A stretch of DNA of 64,000 nt from Collinsella sp. (GCA_031294825.1 JAUMPM010000055.1:1-64000); one strand, 5' to 3'. Numbered from the stretch's first letter, positions 28,479-37,552 are shown. Notes: a model not told the origin generated them from the sequence alone. Numbers and translations: made by a program.

Positions 28479-29308
28479 GCGCAGCTCTTTTCCTCATAGG
28501 CCTTGAGGGACTCGCCCTCTTCGGAACGGTAAGCGGCCTGGCGGGCACGAAGGTCATCCCAGTCGACCAGGGTGGCATCGAAGTCGGGGCCGTCGACGCA
28601 AGCGAACTTGGTCACGCCGCCCACCTCGACGCGGCAGCAGCCGCACATGCCGGTGCCGTCAACCATGATGGGGTTGAGGGACGCGGTGATGGGGGTGTCG
28701 TATTTCTGGGCGGTGAGGGTCGAGAACTTCATCATCGGAACGGGGCCGACGCAGAAGACCTGGCTCACGGCCTTGTCCTGCAGCAGGCGCTCCAGCGGAG
28801 CGGTGACAACGCCCTGCTCGCCGTAGGAACCGTCGTCAGTGGTGATGTGGATGTGGTCCTCGTCGAGGAGCTCGCGGAACTGGTCCTCCATGAGCAGGAG
28901 GTCCTTGGTGCGGGCGCCCATGATGGCGTGCACCTCGTGACCGGTCTCGACCAGGTGCTTGGCGACCGGGAAGGCAATTGCCAGGCCGACGCCGCCGCCA
29001 ATGACGGCGCAGGGGCCCTCGGCCATCTCGGTGGGAACTCCCAGCGGGCCCACGACGTCGCGCAGCGACTCGCCGGCCTCGTAGGTGGAAAGCATTTCGG
29101 TGGTCTTGCCGATCACCATGAAGATGAACTCGACCCAGCCTTCGTCACCGTTCCAGCCGGCCAGGGTAAATGGGACGCGCTCGCCCGTCTCGTTGGCGCG
29201 GACCATGAGGAACTGTCCAGCGTGCGCATGCTTGGCGATTGCAGGCGCCTCGATGCGGAACTTGAACACCTTCTCCGAGAACTGCGTCTTCTCCAGGATC
29301 TTATACAT
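28469..29308 (-). CDS. NfnA-type FAD/[2Fe-2S] subunit (PyrK/SudB-like)
   Basis: The 279-aa product has a ferredoxin-reductase fold: an FAD domain (QFLMVRANETGERVPFTLAG), an NAD domain (AVIGGGVGLAIAFPVAK) and a C-terminal Cys cluster (GTGMCGCCRVEV, later FACVDGP) binding [2Fe-2S]. With NfnB it would couple NADH and reduced ferredoxin to NADP+ reduction, which makes sense beside an Ech hydrogenase in a fermenter. GAGAGGGG precedes the ATG. A TATAAT on the minus strand at 29414-29419 is a candidate -10 element. Other members of this family support dihydroorotate dehydrogenase or sulfide metabolism. Confidence 0.83.
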   Translation of the reverse strand: MYKILEKTQFSEKVFKFRIEAPAIAKHAHAGQFLMVRANETGERVPFTLAGWNGDEGWVEFIFMVIGKTTEMLSTYEAGESLRDVVGPLGVPTEMAEGPCAVIGGGVGLAIAFPVAKHLVETGHEVHAIMGARTKDLLLMEDQFRELLDEDHIHITTDDGSYGEQGVVTAPLERLLQDKAVSQVFCVGPVPMMKFSTLTAQKYDTPITASLNPIMVDGTGMCGCCRVEVGGVTKFACVDGPDFDATLVDWDDLRARQAAYRSEEGESLKAYEEKSCACH

Positions 29309-29469
29309 AGAACCCCTCTCTTGTTAGGGCCGCCGAACCGTGCCTCCACGGAAATGGACGGTAGCCCGAATAAAACCGTACGCGCACAGGCGTTGTGCAG
29401 ACATACGGTGCAAATTATACCCTCATGGACATGTCGCTTACGTGTGTCTTTGGCAGGCGGGAAAAGTGA

Positions 29470-29507
29470 CCTGCCATTTAGGGACAGGTTTATTTTGGTA
29501 GGTTTTA
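29470..29507. repeat. GGGACAG-type palindrome, inverted partner of 29631-29672
   Basis: CCTGCCATTTAGGGACAGGT..TTTTGGTAGGTTTTAT; it is in inverted orientation to the copy at the pth stop, with the pth terminator between them. Confidence 0.7.
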
Positions 29508-29521
29508 TCAGGCAAAACGGT

Positions 29522-29563
29522 AAAGGGGGCCGGTCTCGCGCATCGGTGAGGCCGGCCCCCTTT
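29522..29563. terminator. Bidirectional-looking terminator between pth and nfnA
   Basis: AAAGGGGGCCGG(TC) pairs with (GG)CCGGCCCCCTTT around a 14-nt loop. It is downstream of pth (minus strand). Confidence 0.75.
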
Positions 29564-29630
29564 GGAGCTCTGCGTATGTATGGCGGCACGGGACTTATTG
29601 CGATGCGGCCGCCGCGGCGTTTTCGCATAT

Positions 29631-29672
29631 AAAACTTGCCAAAATAAACCTGTCCCTTTTTGGTAGGTTTTA
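29631..29672. repeat. GGGACAG-type palindrome supplying the pth stop codon
   Basis: On the minus strand it reads TAAAACCTACCAAAAAGGGA.. ending in GGCAAGTTTTA. The leading TAA is the pth stop codon, as at purF. Confidence 0.75.
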
Positions 29673-30299
29673 GTGCTTGCCGTTGGCGGAGGCGGCACCG
29701 TTGACGTGATCGCGGGCATAGACCACGCCGTGCACGATCGCCAGGCCGGCGGCGTCGGCGGCGCGGGCACAGGTGTCCTGGAAGTCCTCGGCCTCGCGGG
29801 CGCGCAGCTGCTTAAGCACGTAGTCGGCGACAGCCATCTTGCCGGGAGGGTTGCCGATGCCGGTGCGGATGCGGCTGAAGTCGCGACTGCCCATCTTGTC
29901 GATGATGGAGCGCAGGCCGTTGTGGCCGGCGTGGCCACCGCCCACCTTAACACGTACGTCGCCGGCGGGAATGTCGAGCTCGTCGTGAATCACGAGCAGC
30001 TCCTCGGCCTTGATCTTGTACTCGCGGCAGAGCTTGGAGATGGGGCCACCCGAGGTATTCATATACGACTGCGGCTTGACCAGCACAATCTGGCGCTTAC
30101 CGCCCTCTTCCTCGGGATCGTTGATGTTGATGAGCGCGACCTCGGCGCCGGCCTGGTTTTTCCAGTACGTGACGCCGGCCTGACGGGCCAGCTCGTCGAT
30201 CGCCTTAAAACCGGCGTTGTGGCGGGTCTCGGCATACTCATCGCCAGGGTTGCCAAGTCCGGCAACCATGCGAATCTTAAGCGGCTGTGCAGCTGCCAT
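29670..30299 (-). CDS. pth: Peptidyl-tRNA hydrolase
   Basis: Releases peptides from prematurely dissociated peptidyl-tRNA. The 209-aa product has GLGNPGDEYAETRHNAGF (catalytic His), YMNTSGGPI, HDELDIPAG and GGGHAGHNGLRS. The ATG at 30299 follows AAAGGATGAAC; the longer in-frame extension upstream has no ribosome site. It is transcribed away from the TIR-element region. The stop codon lies within a repeated palindrome. Confidence 0.95.
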   Translation of the reverse strand: MAAAQPLKIRMVAGLGNPGDEYAETRHNAGFKAIDELARQAGVTYWKNQAGAEVALININDPEEEGGKRQIVLVKPQSYMNTSGGPISKLCREYKIKAEELLVIHDELDIPAGDVRVKVGGGHAGHNGLRSIIDKMGSRDFSRIRTGIGNPPGKMAVADYVLKQLRAREAEDFQDTCARAADAAGLAIVHGVVYARDHVNGAASANGKH

Positions 30300-30413
30300 G
30301 TTCATCCTTTCGTTGATTTGTCGCCTGCTATGGTGAGCGACCCTGTTGCCGCTGTCAAATGGAGGGCAATTGAGGTTGTTTGGGGGCGTTTGGACGGCCG
30401 TCAAAATCCGAGG

Positions 30414-30617
30414 TGGACAGTTAGTTCAGATACGTATAAGTTCTGAGGACTCGAATTGCTCAATTCAATGCCGATACGTTGTTTTGGAACTTTAGTTAGT
30501 CCATATGACGCTGTTTTGAAGTCTACCCCGCTTTCAAATAGGGCGAATGGTATAGAGATAGCTGCAAAACAGCCTAATTCAATGTGTCTATTTATACGTA
30601 TTTGAACTAACTGTCCA
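30414..30617. mobile_element. 204-bp element B with 26-bp terminal inverted repeats
   Basis: Ends TGGACAGTTAGTTCAGATAC.. (30414-30439) and 30592-30617 match as inverted repeats with one mismatch. It has the same length as element A (5444-5647). The interior is AT-rich and non-coding. It lies 33 bp downstream of the hypothetical nuclease-like gene, which is bracketed on its other side by element C. Confidence 0.78.
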
Positions 30618-30650
30618 GCCCTGTTCGACGGCGCACGGGTGATTCGCCGT

Positions 30651-31778
30651 TTAGACCGGCGCAAGGCCGATTCCGGCCCGCAGAGCGTTGAGCCAAGCGG
30701 CCTGACGCTTGCGATAGCCCTTGATGCGATATCGGAATCGGACTCCTGCGAGTCGATGCATCGTTTGGGCGAAGGCTTCGAGTGCAACAAGGTCTTTCAT
30801 TTGGTCGCGATTGATAACCAGGACGTGGATGCCCATTGCCTTGAGGCCATTATTTCGATTGCCATCGTGGATGCGAGCGTTTTGAAGCTCATGCCCAATT
30901 CCGTTGTATTCGTTGTCGACTCCGGCGGCCGGGCAATATAGGTCGCAGATGGCGTAAGGGATGCCGGAGGACATGTTAACCGCAAGAGTGTCGAAGTCGA
31001 TTCGATAGTTGAGTAGCAGGCCTCCCATGGGCAGGCTGCAACATCCGAATCCGCCAAAGCGCATGGGCGCTCCGAGAACGGCTAACATTAGGGATTCGGC
31101 TGGGGATGCAGATCCGGGTCGGGCAAGCTTGACTGCCGTGCGAAACGAGGTGTATGAGCTACTTTTGGCGAAGCGCGCGACCGCCTCGAGATCTTCGATG
31201 GTCGTGGCGGGCTCGCATTTGTAGTGCGCCTGTTCGTAGCGGGTTTCGTTCTGCTGTTTGGCTGCCGACTGGCCGCCCAGGCAATCAAGATCGCCCGTCG
31301 CTGCGCAGCTATCGCCCTTGGGCCAGATGTCGTCATAGGCGATGGGGTAGGTTGCCTCGGGCGGAAGGGAGTAGGTTCCGAGCAGCTCCATAAGGAGCAT
31401 CAAGGTTTTGGCGACCGATTCATTTTTAGAACAAAGCATGGCTGTCATGGCAGGAGACGTTGCGTAGATGTCGGCCTCGACGTGCATAATTGCACCTTCA
31501 GGAAGCGGAGCGGAGAGAATATGCTGAAGAAGTCGCTTGTCGGGGCGTCTGTTGTCTTCGTTTGAAACGAGAAGATCGAGTAGTTCGGAATCATCTTCAT
31601 TCCAGGCGTCGAGTATCGAAAGTGCGCCAAAGTCTATCGCGTCATTATTGGGAATGCAGCTAGCCAAGGCCTGTGCTTGCTGTTCACTATCAACGGAGTC
31701 CCAGGGTAGGGCAGAGTACGCCCGTCGTGCGCGACGAATTGCGCGGAGGGCGGAGAAATGTGAAATCACGGTCGTCAT
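30651..31778 (-). CDS. Hypothetical protein with PD-(D/E)XK/DUF559-like C-terminal half
   Basis: The 375-aa product has no sure function. The C-terminal third resembles Vsr/DUF559-like nuclease folds of Actinobacteria: SPAESLMLAVLGAP, the linker GGFGCCSLPMGGLLLN, then DLYCPAAGVDNEYNGIGHE and a helix ending in GNRNNGLKAMGIHVLVINR. The Asp and Glu fit a PD-(D/E)XK core, but the usual Lys is not apparent (NEYNG). The N-terminus (SALRAIRRARRAY) is basic. GC content looks lower than in neighbouring genes. No clear ribosome site precedes the start. TIR elements B and C flank it, suggesting transfer. Confidence 0.55.
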   Translation of the reverse strand: MTTVISHFSALRAIRRARRAYSALPWDSVDSEQQAQALASCIPNNDAIDFGALSILDAWNEDDSELLDLLVSNEDNRRPDKRLLQHILSAPLPEGAIMHVEADIYATSPAMTAMLCSKNESVAKTLMLLMELLGTYSLPPEATYPIAYDDIWPKGDSCAATGDLDCLGGQSAAKQQNETRYEQAHYKCEPATTIEDLEAVARFAKSSSYTSFRTAVKLARPGSASPAESLMLAVLGAPMRFGGFGCCSLPMGGLLLNYRIDFDTLAVNMSSGIPYAICDLYCPAAGVDNEYNGIGHELQNARIHDGNRNNGLKAMGIHVLVINRDQMKDLVALEAFAQTMHRLAGVRFRYRIKGYRKRQAAWLNALRAGIGLAPV

Positions 31779-31941
31779 AGCTATAACGTACTAAGTTGGC
31801 GGCAGAATGCGACCGCCATACCGTTCTTTTCGCTCAGCGGGGCGCTGTGCGCCATGAACGGCTGGGTGTTATGAAATCGATGGAATCGGTTGAGGGGATT
31901 GCAGGAAATTGAGCTCTGCCGCGAAGGTTGACGATAGCTAC

Positions 31942-32143
31942 TGGACAGTTAGTTCAGATACGTATAAGGCGACGGGCATTCGAGGCGTTTCTAAGGGCCT
32001 TCGAGGGTGATTTGAGGGTAAATATGCGGCGGTTGTACTCGAAAACGATGAGCTTTGGGCGGCATGGCATCCGCCGGGGAGCTCAGAAGGCTCCGAACGG
32101 CCCTTTGGGGCTTTAAAAAATACGTATCTGAACCAATTGTCCA
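31942..32143. mobile_element. 202-bp element C with 26-bp terminal inverted repeats
   Basis: The left end (31942-31967) starts like element B for all 26 bases. The right end (32118-32143) is its inverted copy with two or three mismatches. The interior is GC-richer and unrelated to A and B. It lies between the nuclease-like gene and the prs terminator; the remainder of 31779-32162 shows no gene. Confidence 0.75.
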
Positions 32144-32163
32144 GGGAAGGTTGGCGAGGGATA

Positions 32164-32200
32164 GAAAAAGGGCCGGAAGCGAGCTTCCGACCCTTTAAAA
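32164..32200 (-). terminator. Terminator of prs
   Basis: Minus strand: AAAGGGTCGGAAGC pairs with GCTTCCGGCCCTTT and is followed by TTCTATCC. Confidence 0.8.
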
Positions 32201-32229
32201 GCATCAAAGATGATGCGATGCGCGTTGGA

Positions 32230-33216
32230 CTACAGCGCGAAGTCGCCGCCGACGAGCGTGGAGACGGGCTCCTCGTGGTAAACGGCGGAGATGGCCTGAG
32301 CGAACTCCTCGGCGACCGAGATGGTCTTGATCTTGCCGCCGACCTCGACGGGAATGGCGTCGGTGACGAGGCACTCGACGATCGGGGCGTCGTTCAGACG
32401 CTCGATGGCCGGACCGGAGAAGATGCCGTGGGTGGCGCAGACGTAGATGTCGCCAGCGCCCATAGCCTTGAGCTCCTTGACGTTGGCGCACAGGGTGCCA
32501 GCGGTGTCGATCATGTCGTCGTTGATGATGCAGGTCTTGCCCTTGATGTCACCGATGATGCCCATGACCTCGGCGGCGTTGTGGCGCGGACGGCCCTTGT
32601 GGGCGATGGCCAGGTCGCAGCCGAGCATGTCGGACAGCTTCTTGGCGGCCTTGGCGCGGCCCACGTCGGGGGAGACGACAACCAGGTTGTCGGTGTCGAA
32701 GTTCATGGCGTTGTAGTACTGGCCAAACAGCGGCAGTGCGGACAGGTGGTTGACCGGGATATCAAAGAAGCCCTGGATCTGACCCTGGTGCAGGTCGAGG
32801 GTGATGATGCGGTCGACGCCGGCGCGCTCGAGCAGGTTGGCGACGAGGCGGGCGGTGATGGGCTCGCGCGGGCCGGCCTTGCGGTCCTGGCGGGCATAGC
32901 CGTAGTGGGTGATGACGGCGGTGATGGAGCGGGCGGATGCGCGCTTGGCAGCGTCGGTGGCGATGAGCAGCTCCATGAGCATGTCGTTGACGTTGCCGCC
33001 GGCCACGGACTGAATCAGGAAGACGTCGGCGCCGCGGACGGTCTCGTCGTAGCGGGCGTAAATCTCACCGTTGGCGAACTGCTTTAGCGTAAGGCCCGAA
33101 AGCTCGACCCCAAGGTACTCAGCGATCTTCTGAGCGAGGGGACGGTTGGAGGAACCGGAATACACGCGGATGGACTTGCGCATATTCTCCGACTTCTCGG
33201 GATCATTAATCGGCAT
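32230..33216 (-). CDS. prs: Ribose-phosphate pyrophosphokinase
   Basis: Makes PRPP from ribose 5-phosphate and ATP, supplying the pur, pyr and NAD pathways, including purF and the pyrimidine genes in this window. The 328-aa product has class I length. Conserved blocks are QFANGEIYARYDETVRG, THYGYARQDRK, TLDLHQGQIQGFFDIP, VVVSPDVGR and INDDMIDTAGTL (PRPP loop). A short extension of about 12 residues precedes RKSIRVYSGSSN. AAGGAGAAGGG precedes the ATG. Confidence 0.96.
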   Translation of the reverse strand: MPINDPEKSENMRKSIRVYSGSSNRPLAQKIAEYLGVELSGLTLKQFANGEIYARYDETVRGADVFLIQSVAGGNVNDMLMELLIATDAAKRASARSITAVITHYGYARQDRKAGPREPITARLVANLLERAGVDRIITLDLHQGQIQGFFDIPVNHLSALPLFGQYYNAMNFDTDNLVVVSPDVGRAKAAKKLSDMLGCDLAIAHKGRPRHNAAEVMGIIGDIKGKTCIINDDMIDTAGTLCANVKELKAMGAGDIYVCATHGIFSGPAIERLNDAPIVECLVTDAIPVEVGGKIKTISVAEEFAQAISAVYHEEPVSTLVGGDFAL

Positions 33217-33357
33217 TACCCTTCTCCTTTATACATCGAATGCCATATAGATGCCTTTTTGCATTGTAACCGTGCGGCGGGGTTAATCGGGTCTTGATAA
33301 CGTCTTTACCGTCAACGGACACGAACCGACCACTCATCCGGTCGCGCAGGTCACGAT

Positions 33358-33396
33358 AGAAAAAGGAGCCGTCCCCATGGAACAGCTCCTTTTGTG
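33358..33396 (-). terminator. Terminator between glmU and prs
   Basis: Minus strand: AAAAGGAGCTGTTCC..GGACGGCTCCTTTTT; the stem AAAAGGAGC/GCTCCTTTT is followed by T residues just after the glmU stop codon, so prs probably has its own promoter. Confidence 0.7.
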
Positions 33397-33408
33397 CTTG
33401 GTGAAACG

Positions 33409-34821
33409 TTATGCCTCGTCGTCCTCGTGCAGACGACGGCGATAATCGGCGGCCCAGCCCTCAATATTTACCTGACGGGCGCGGCCCAGACCGAGTGCGT
33501 CGGCCGGGACCGGCTCGGTGATGACGGAGCCGGCGGCCACGAGCGCACCGTCGCCAATCTGGGCGGGCGCGACCATCATGGTGTCAGAACCGATGAAGGC
33601 ATCCTTGCCGATGACGGTCTTGTGCTTGTGGACGCCGTCGTAGTTGCAGGTGATAGAGCCCGCGCCTACGTTGACGCCGGAGCCCATGGTGGTGTCGCCG
33701 ATGTAGGACAGGTGGGGCACCTTGGAACCCTCGCCGATCGTGGACTTCTTGATTTCCACGTGCGTACCGGCCTTGGAGCCGTCGAGCATGTGGGTGCCCG
33801 GGCGCAGGTAGGCGCGCGGGCCGCAGTCGACGCCGTTCTCGATGACGGCCTCGATGGCGATGGTCTCATCGATGATGCAGCCGCTGCCGACGGTGGTGTC
33901 GGTGAGGCGGCTGTTGGGGCCGAGCTGGCACTCCTCGCCCACGGTGACGTGACCGATCAGATGCGTCTGCGGCCACACGACGGTGTCGCGGCCGATGGTG
34001 GCGTCGGGACCGATCCAGGCCTGCGTGGGGTCGATGAACGTGACGCCTTCTGCCATCCAGTGCTCGTTGATGCGGTCGCGCGCGATGGCGGTGAGCTGCG
34101 CGAGCTGGATGCGGCTGTTGACGCCCAGGCCGTCGCGGTAGTCGTCGCAGTGGAAGATGGAGACTGCCTGGCCGTGACCCTTGAGGATTTCGAGCATGTC
34201 GGGCAGGTAGTACTCGGACTGCGCGTTGTCGTTGCCGATCTCGTTAATGTGGGCGGCAAGCTGCGCGCCGTCGAAGGCGTAGCAGCCGGCGTTGCACTCC
34301 AGCAGCGTGGCGGCCTGCTCGGGCGTGCAGTCCTTCTGCTCGATGATGCGCTCGATCTGACCATCGGCGCCCAGCTTGATGCGGCCGTAGCCAAAAGGAT
34401 CGGGCGGGGTCATGGTCATGACGGTGCAGGCGAGCTCGCCGGTGGCGACGGTCTGCGCGAACTTGGCGACGGTGTCGGCGGTGATGAGCGGCAGGTCGCC
34501 GTTGAGCACGACGACGGGGCCTTGCGCGATGCCGCAGGCCTCGAGCGCGACCTTGACGGCATGGCCGGTGCCCAGGCGCTCGGTCTGCTCGACGCACTCG
34601 ACTTTGGTGGCGCTGTTGGCGTAGGCGCCATCGATGAGGGCGCGCATCTCGTCGGCGTGGCTGCCGATGACGACCACGACGCGGCTGCAGCCGGCCTTGA
34701 TGGTGGCGTCGACGATCCACTGAACCATGGGCTTGCCTAGAATCTTGTGCGAAACCTTGCAGTGGTTCGACTTCATGCGGGTGCCCTCGCCGGCGGCGAG
34801 GATAATTGCGGTTGCGTCCAT
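33409..34821 (-). CDS. glmU: Bifunctional GlcNAc-1-phosphate uridyltransferase / glucosamine-1-phosphate acetyltransferase
   Basis: Makes UDP-GlcNAc for peptidoglycan. The 470-aa product has an N-terminal nucleotidyltransferase domain (IILAAGEGTRMKS, TERLGTGHAVK, LNGDLPLI) and a C-terminal left-handed beta-helix acetyltransferase domain with hexapeptide repeats and SYIGDTTMGSGVNVGAGSITCNYDG. The ATG at 34821 follows AGGAG; the long upstream in-frame extension has no homologous content. It is divergent from the ECF transporter operon. Confidence 0.95.
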   Translation of the reverse strand: MDATAIILAAGEGTRMKSNHCKVSHKILGKPMVQWIVDATIKAGCSRVVVVIGSHADEMRALIDGAYANSATKVECVEQTERLGTGHAVKVALEACGIAQGPVVVLNGDLPLITADTVAKFAQTVATGELACTVMTMTPPDPFGYGRIKLGADGQIERIIEQKDCTPEQAATLLECNAGCYAFDGAQLAAHINEIGNDNAQSEYYLPDMLEILKGHGQAVSIFHCDDYRDGLGVNSRIQLAQLTAIARDRINEHWMAEGVTFIDPTQAWIGPDATIGRDTVVWPQTHLIGHVTVGEECQLGPNSRLTDTTVGSGCIIDETIAIEAVIENGVDCGPRAYLRPGTHMLDGSKAGTHVEIKKSTIGEGSKVPHLSYIGDTTMGSGVNVGAGSITCNYDGVHKHKTVIGKDAFIGSDTMMVAPAQIGDGALVAAGSVITEPVPADALGLGRARQVNIEGWAADYRRRLHEDDEA

Positions 34822-35011
34822 GTGATCTCCTGTTACGTTATAGAGACGTGTGTTTGGAAACGATACACGGCGCAATATGATACCGCAGGCATATGATGAG
34901 CGCGTAACGATTGATGCGCGGCAGCTGAGGCTTGGGCCGGCGGTACGGCGTTTGCGCTGGTTGTGTATGGTGGCGGCGCTGCGGCGTTGACGTTTGAGCG
35001 AGGGGATGGGG

Positions 35012-35905
35012 ATGCCCGTGGACACCATGCGAGAGGAATCGGGCAACGAACCCGTCGCGGCATTTTCGATGTCGCATCCGGCGGTGCCGGCGCTCTACAT
35101 GGTGCTGACGTTGGGGCTCACCATGTTCTCGATGCAACCGGTGCTGATTGCGCTATCACTTGCGGGCGGGTTGGCGTACGGGCTTGCGACGCGCGGTGTT
35201 GCGCGCACGTTGGGCGCGCTTCGCTGGCAGCTGCCGGTGATTTTGATCATTGCGGTGCTCAATCCGCTGTTTAGTGCATCGGGCTCGACGGAGCTGTTTC
35301 GTATTGGCATGCGTGCGGTGTATCTAGAGAGCATGGTTTACGGCCTGTGCATGGGCGGGCTGTTCGTGGCGAGCGTGCTGTGGTTTGAGGCCGCGGCGTC
35401 GATGCTCGAATACGACAAGGTACTTGCGCTTTTGGGCAACGCCGCGCCGGTGCTCGCGCTCATGATCTCGATGTGCATGCGGCTTATCCCGCAGTTTTTA
35501 CGCCGCGGTCGTACGGTACTGGCGGTGCAGGATGCGATTGATGTGCCGGGTCGCGCGCCGGCCGATCCCGTGCGTTCGCGCCTACGGGCATCGAGCGTGT
35601 TGATGGGCTGGGGCATGGAAGATTCGCTGGAGCGCGCGGACGCCATGCGCTCCCGTGGATGGGGCGCCGCGACACGTCGCACGACGTACGCGCGGTATCG
35701 GCTGGGTCGCGGCGATGTTGCCGCGCTGGTTGGGCTTGCGGTGTTTGGTGCCGCTGCGGTGGCGGTGGCATGGACCGCGACAACGCAGTATTCGTTTTAC
35801 CCGCAACTATCGGTGCCGGCGCCGTGGCTGGGCTATGTCGTGTACGCTGCCTGGATGATGCTGCCCTGCGTGTTGCATGCGATCGATGAGAAGAGGTTCG
35901 GCTGA
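35012..35905 (+). CDS. ECF transporter T component (EcfT)
   Basis: The 297-aa membrane protein couples the ECF ATPases to a substrate-specific S component. It has five or more helices and two short Ala-Arg-x motifs in the coupling region, seen here as DAMRSRGWGAATRRTTY near residue 215. The ATG at 35012 is six bases after GCGAGGGG; ATG 35006 and TTG 34994 are less likely. Its stop overlaps the EcfA start (TGATG), so the three ECF genes form one operon. Confidence 0.85.
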   Translation: MPVDTMREESGNEPVAAFSMSHPAVPALYMVLTLGLTMFSMQPVLIALSLAGGLAYGLATRGVARTLGALRWQLPVILIIAVLNPLFSASGSTELFRIGMRAVYLESMVYGLCMGGLFVASVLWFEAAASMLEYDKVLALLGNAAPVLALMISMCMRLIPQFLRRGRTVLAVQDAIDVPGRAPADPVRSRLRASSVLMGWGMEDSLERADAMRSRGWGAATRRTTYARYRLGRGDVAALVGLAVFGAAAVAVAWTATTQYSFYPQLSVPAPWLGYVVYAAWMMLPCVLHAIDEKRFG

Positions 35906-37548
35906 TGGCTCGGTTGGATAGGGGACCGGTGTCGGGCGCGGCATACGGCCCGGATATGCCGGCGATTGAGGTGCGGAGCCTGAGCTTTGCCTACCCCGAT
36001 GCGGATGCTGCGGTGCTCGAGGGACTCGACTGGTCTGTTCCCCAAGGTGCATTTGCGCTGCTTGTCGGCGGTACCGGATCGGGTAAGTCGACGTTGCTGT
36101 CGCTACTCAAGCCCGAGATCGCTCCGGCGGGCGAGCGCACTGGCGAACTGCTCGTGCTGGGCGAGAACGTCGCCGACATGGATGTGCGGGCATCGGCGGA
36201 GCGCGTGGGCTATGTGTTCCAGGATCCCGAGAACCAGATCGTGTGCGAAACCGTGTGGCACGAGATGGCGTTTGGCCTGGAAAACTTGGGGCTAGCGCGT
36301 GATGAGATGCGCCGTCGCGTAGCTGAGACCAGCTATTTCTTTGGGCTGGAAGATTGGCTTCACCGCGATACTGACACGCTTTCGGGCGGTCGCAAACAGT
36401 TGCTGTCGTTGGCGGCCGTTCTGACGCTGCGCCCGCGCGTGCTGCTGCTCGACGAGCCCACGTCTCAGCTTGATCCGGTTGCGGAGAAGAATTTCCTGCA
36501 CGCGCTGTTTCGTGTGAATCGCGAGCTGGGCTGCACGGTTGTTGTGGCGACGCATCAGCCGCGCCCAATGCTCGAATACGCGACGTGTGCGTACCGGATT
36601 GAGGACGGTCGCGTGCGCGAGGTGGCGGATATGGCTTCTTTGGGACGCCGAGAATCGCTGTTTTCCGATGACATGTTGGGGTGGGGTGCCATCCGATGTG
36701 CAAATAAAGGAGTATTCAGCAGGCGTGAGGACAATTTGGGCTCTCTGGAGCCGCCCGGGGACGTATCGAGCGCGAAAAAAAGTTCGGAATTGGACAAATC
36801 GTCCGAATTTGTGGCGCAAACGTCGCTCGAGAACGGCTCGGAAGCCTTCTCGCGCACGGATGGAAGCAGAATACTCCAAAAAATGCACGGCGGGTCGGCT
36901 ACCACCCTGTCGGAAGGCTGGTTTCGCTACGATCGAGCGTCCGGCTGGGTGCTGCGCGGGCTCGATGCTTCGTTTTCGGCTGGCGCGGTGCATGCAATCG
37001 TGGGCGGCAACGGATGCGGTAAGTCGACGATGCTCTCGGTGCTGGCGAAGACCGCCAAGCTGCAGCGCGGCCGCATGGTGCGCGAAGCGGCCTCGGCGGC
37101 GCTGCTGCCACAGAATCCCAAGGCATTGCTGGTTGCCGAGACGGTTCGCGATGAGCTGATGGAATGGGCCTCGACCTGCGGATACGACGAGGCCGCAGCA
37201 CGGGAGCAGACAGCGCGCCTGGGTCTGGCGGGCTTGGAGGCGCGTCACCCGTACGATCTTTCGGGCGGTCAGTGCCAGCTGCTTGCGTTGGCAAAGCTGC
37301 TGTTGATTGGCCCCGAGCTGCTATTGCTCGATGAGCCCACCAAGGGTTTGGACCTGGCCAGCCGCCGCATCATCGCCCGTGCCCTGCGTGACCATGCGAA
37401 GGCTGGCGGCACCGTCATCATGGCTACGCACGATTTGGACTTTGCCGAGCAGGTAGCCGACGACGTCGCCATGATGTTTGACGGCGAGATTGCCTGCGTG
37501 GAGCCCCCGGCCGACTTCTTTGCCGACAACGTGTTCTATAGGGCGTGA
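35905..37548 (+). CDS. ECF transporter fused double ATPase (EcfA1-A2)
   Basis: The 547-aa product has two ABC ATPase domains in one chain. Domain 1 (about 15-240): Walker A GGTGSGKST, signature LSGGRKQLLSLA, Walker B LLLDEPTSQLDP. Domain 2 (about 345-545): GGNGCGKST, LSGGQCQLLALA, LLLDEPTKGLDL. The linker (about residues 265-330) is unlike either domain, Ser/Glu/Lys-rich, and its DNA (36699-36887) is bounded by imperfect inverted repeats. That suggests an in-frame insertion. Energises vitamin or metal uptake with EcfT and the S component. Confidence 0.9.
   Translation: MARLDRGPVSGAAYGPDMPAIEVRSLSFAYPDADAAVLEGLDWSVPQGAFALLVGGTGSGKSTLLSLLKPEIAPAGERTGELLVLGENVADMDVRASAERVGYVFQDPENQIVCETVWHEMAFGLENLGLARDEMRRRVAETSYFFGLEDWLHRDTDTLSGGRKQLLSLAAVLTLRPRVLLLDEPTSQLDPVAEKNFLHALFRVNRELGCTVVVATHQPRPMLEYATCAYRIEDGRVREVADMASLGRRESLFSDDMLGWGAIRCANKGVFSRREDNLGSLEPPGDVSSAKKSSELDKSSEFVAQTSLENGSEAFSRTDGSRILQKMHGGSATTLSEGWFRYDRASGWVLRGLDASFSAGAVHAIVGGNGCGKSTMLSVLAKTAKLQRGRMVREAASAALLPQNPKALLVAETVRDELMEWASTCGYDEAAAREQTARLGLAGLEARHPYDLSGGQCQLLALAKLLLIGPELLLLDEPTKGLDLASRRIIARALRDHAKAGGTVIMATHDLDFAEQVADDVAMMFDGEIACVEPPADFFADNVFYRA
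36699..36887. repeat. 189-bp in-frame insert with terminal inverted repeats inside the ecfA linker
   Basis: TGCAAATAAAGGAGTATTC (36699-36717) and GAATACTCCAAAAAATGCA (36869-36887) are inverted repeats, 14 of 19 matching, with GGAGTATTC perfect. The length is 63 codons, and the reading frame stays open. Base composition inside is AT-richer than in the flanking ATPase domains. Confidence 0.5.
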
Positions 37549-37552
37549 TGGG

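Noticed and set aside
27069..29308. Glutamate synthase
   Set aside because: There is no large GltB subunit; the GltA-like protein is paired with a PyrK/SudB-like FAD/2Fe-2S protein, the NfnAB arrangement.
36659..36900. Frameshift or gene fusion error in the ECF ATPase linker
   Set aside because: The frame is open through both intact ATPase domains, and the insert is exactly 63 codons, so a genuine linker is more likely.
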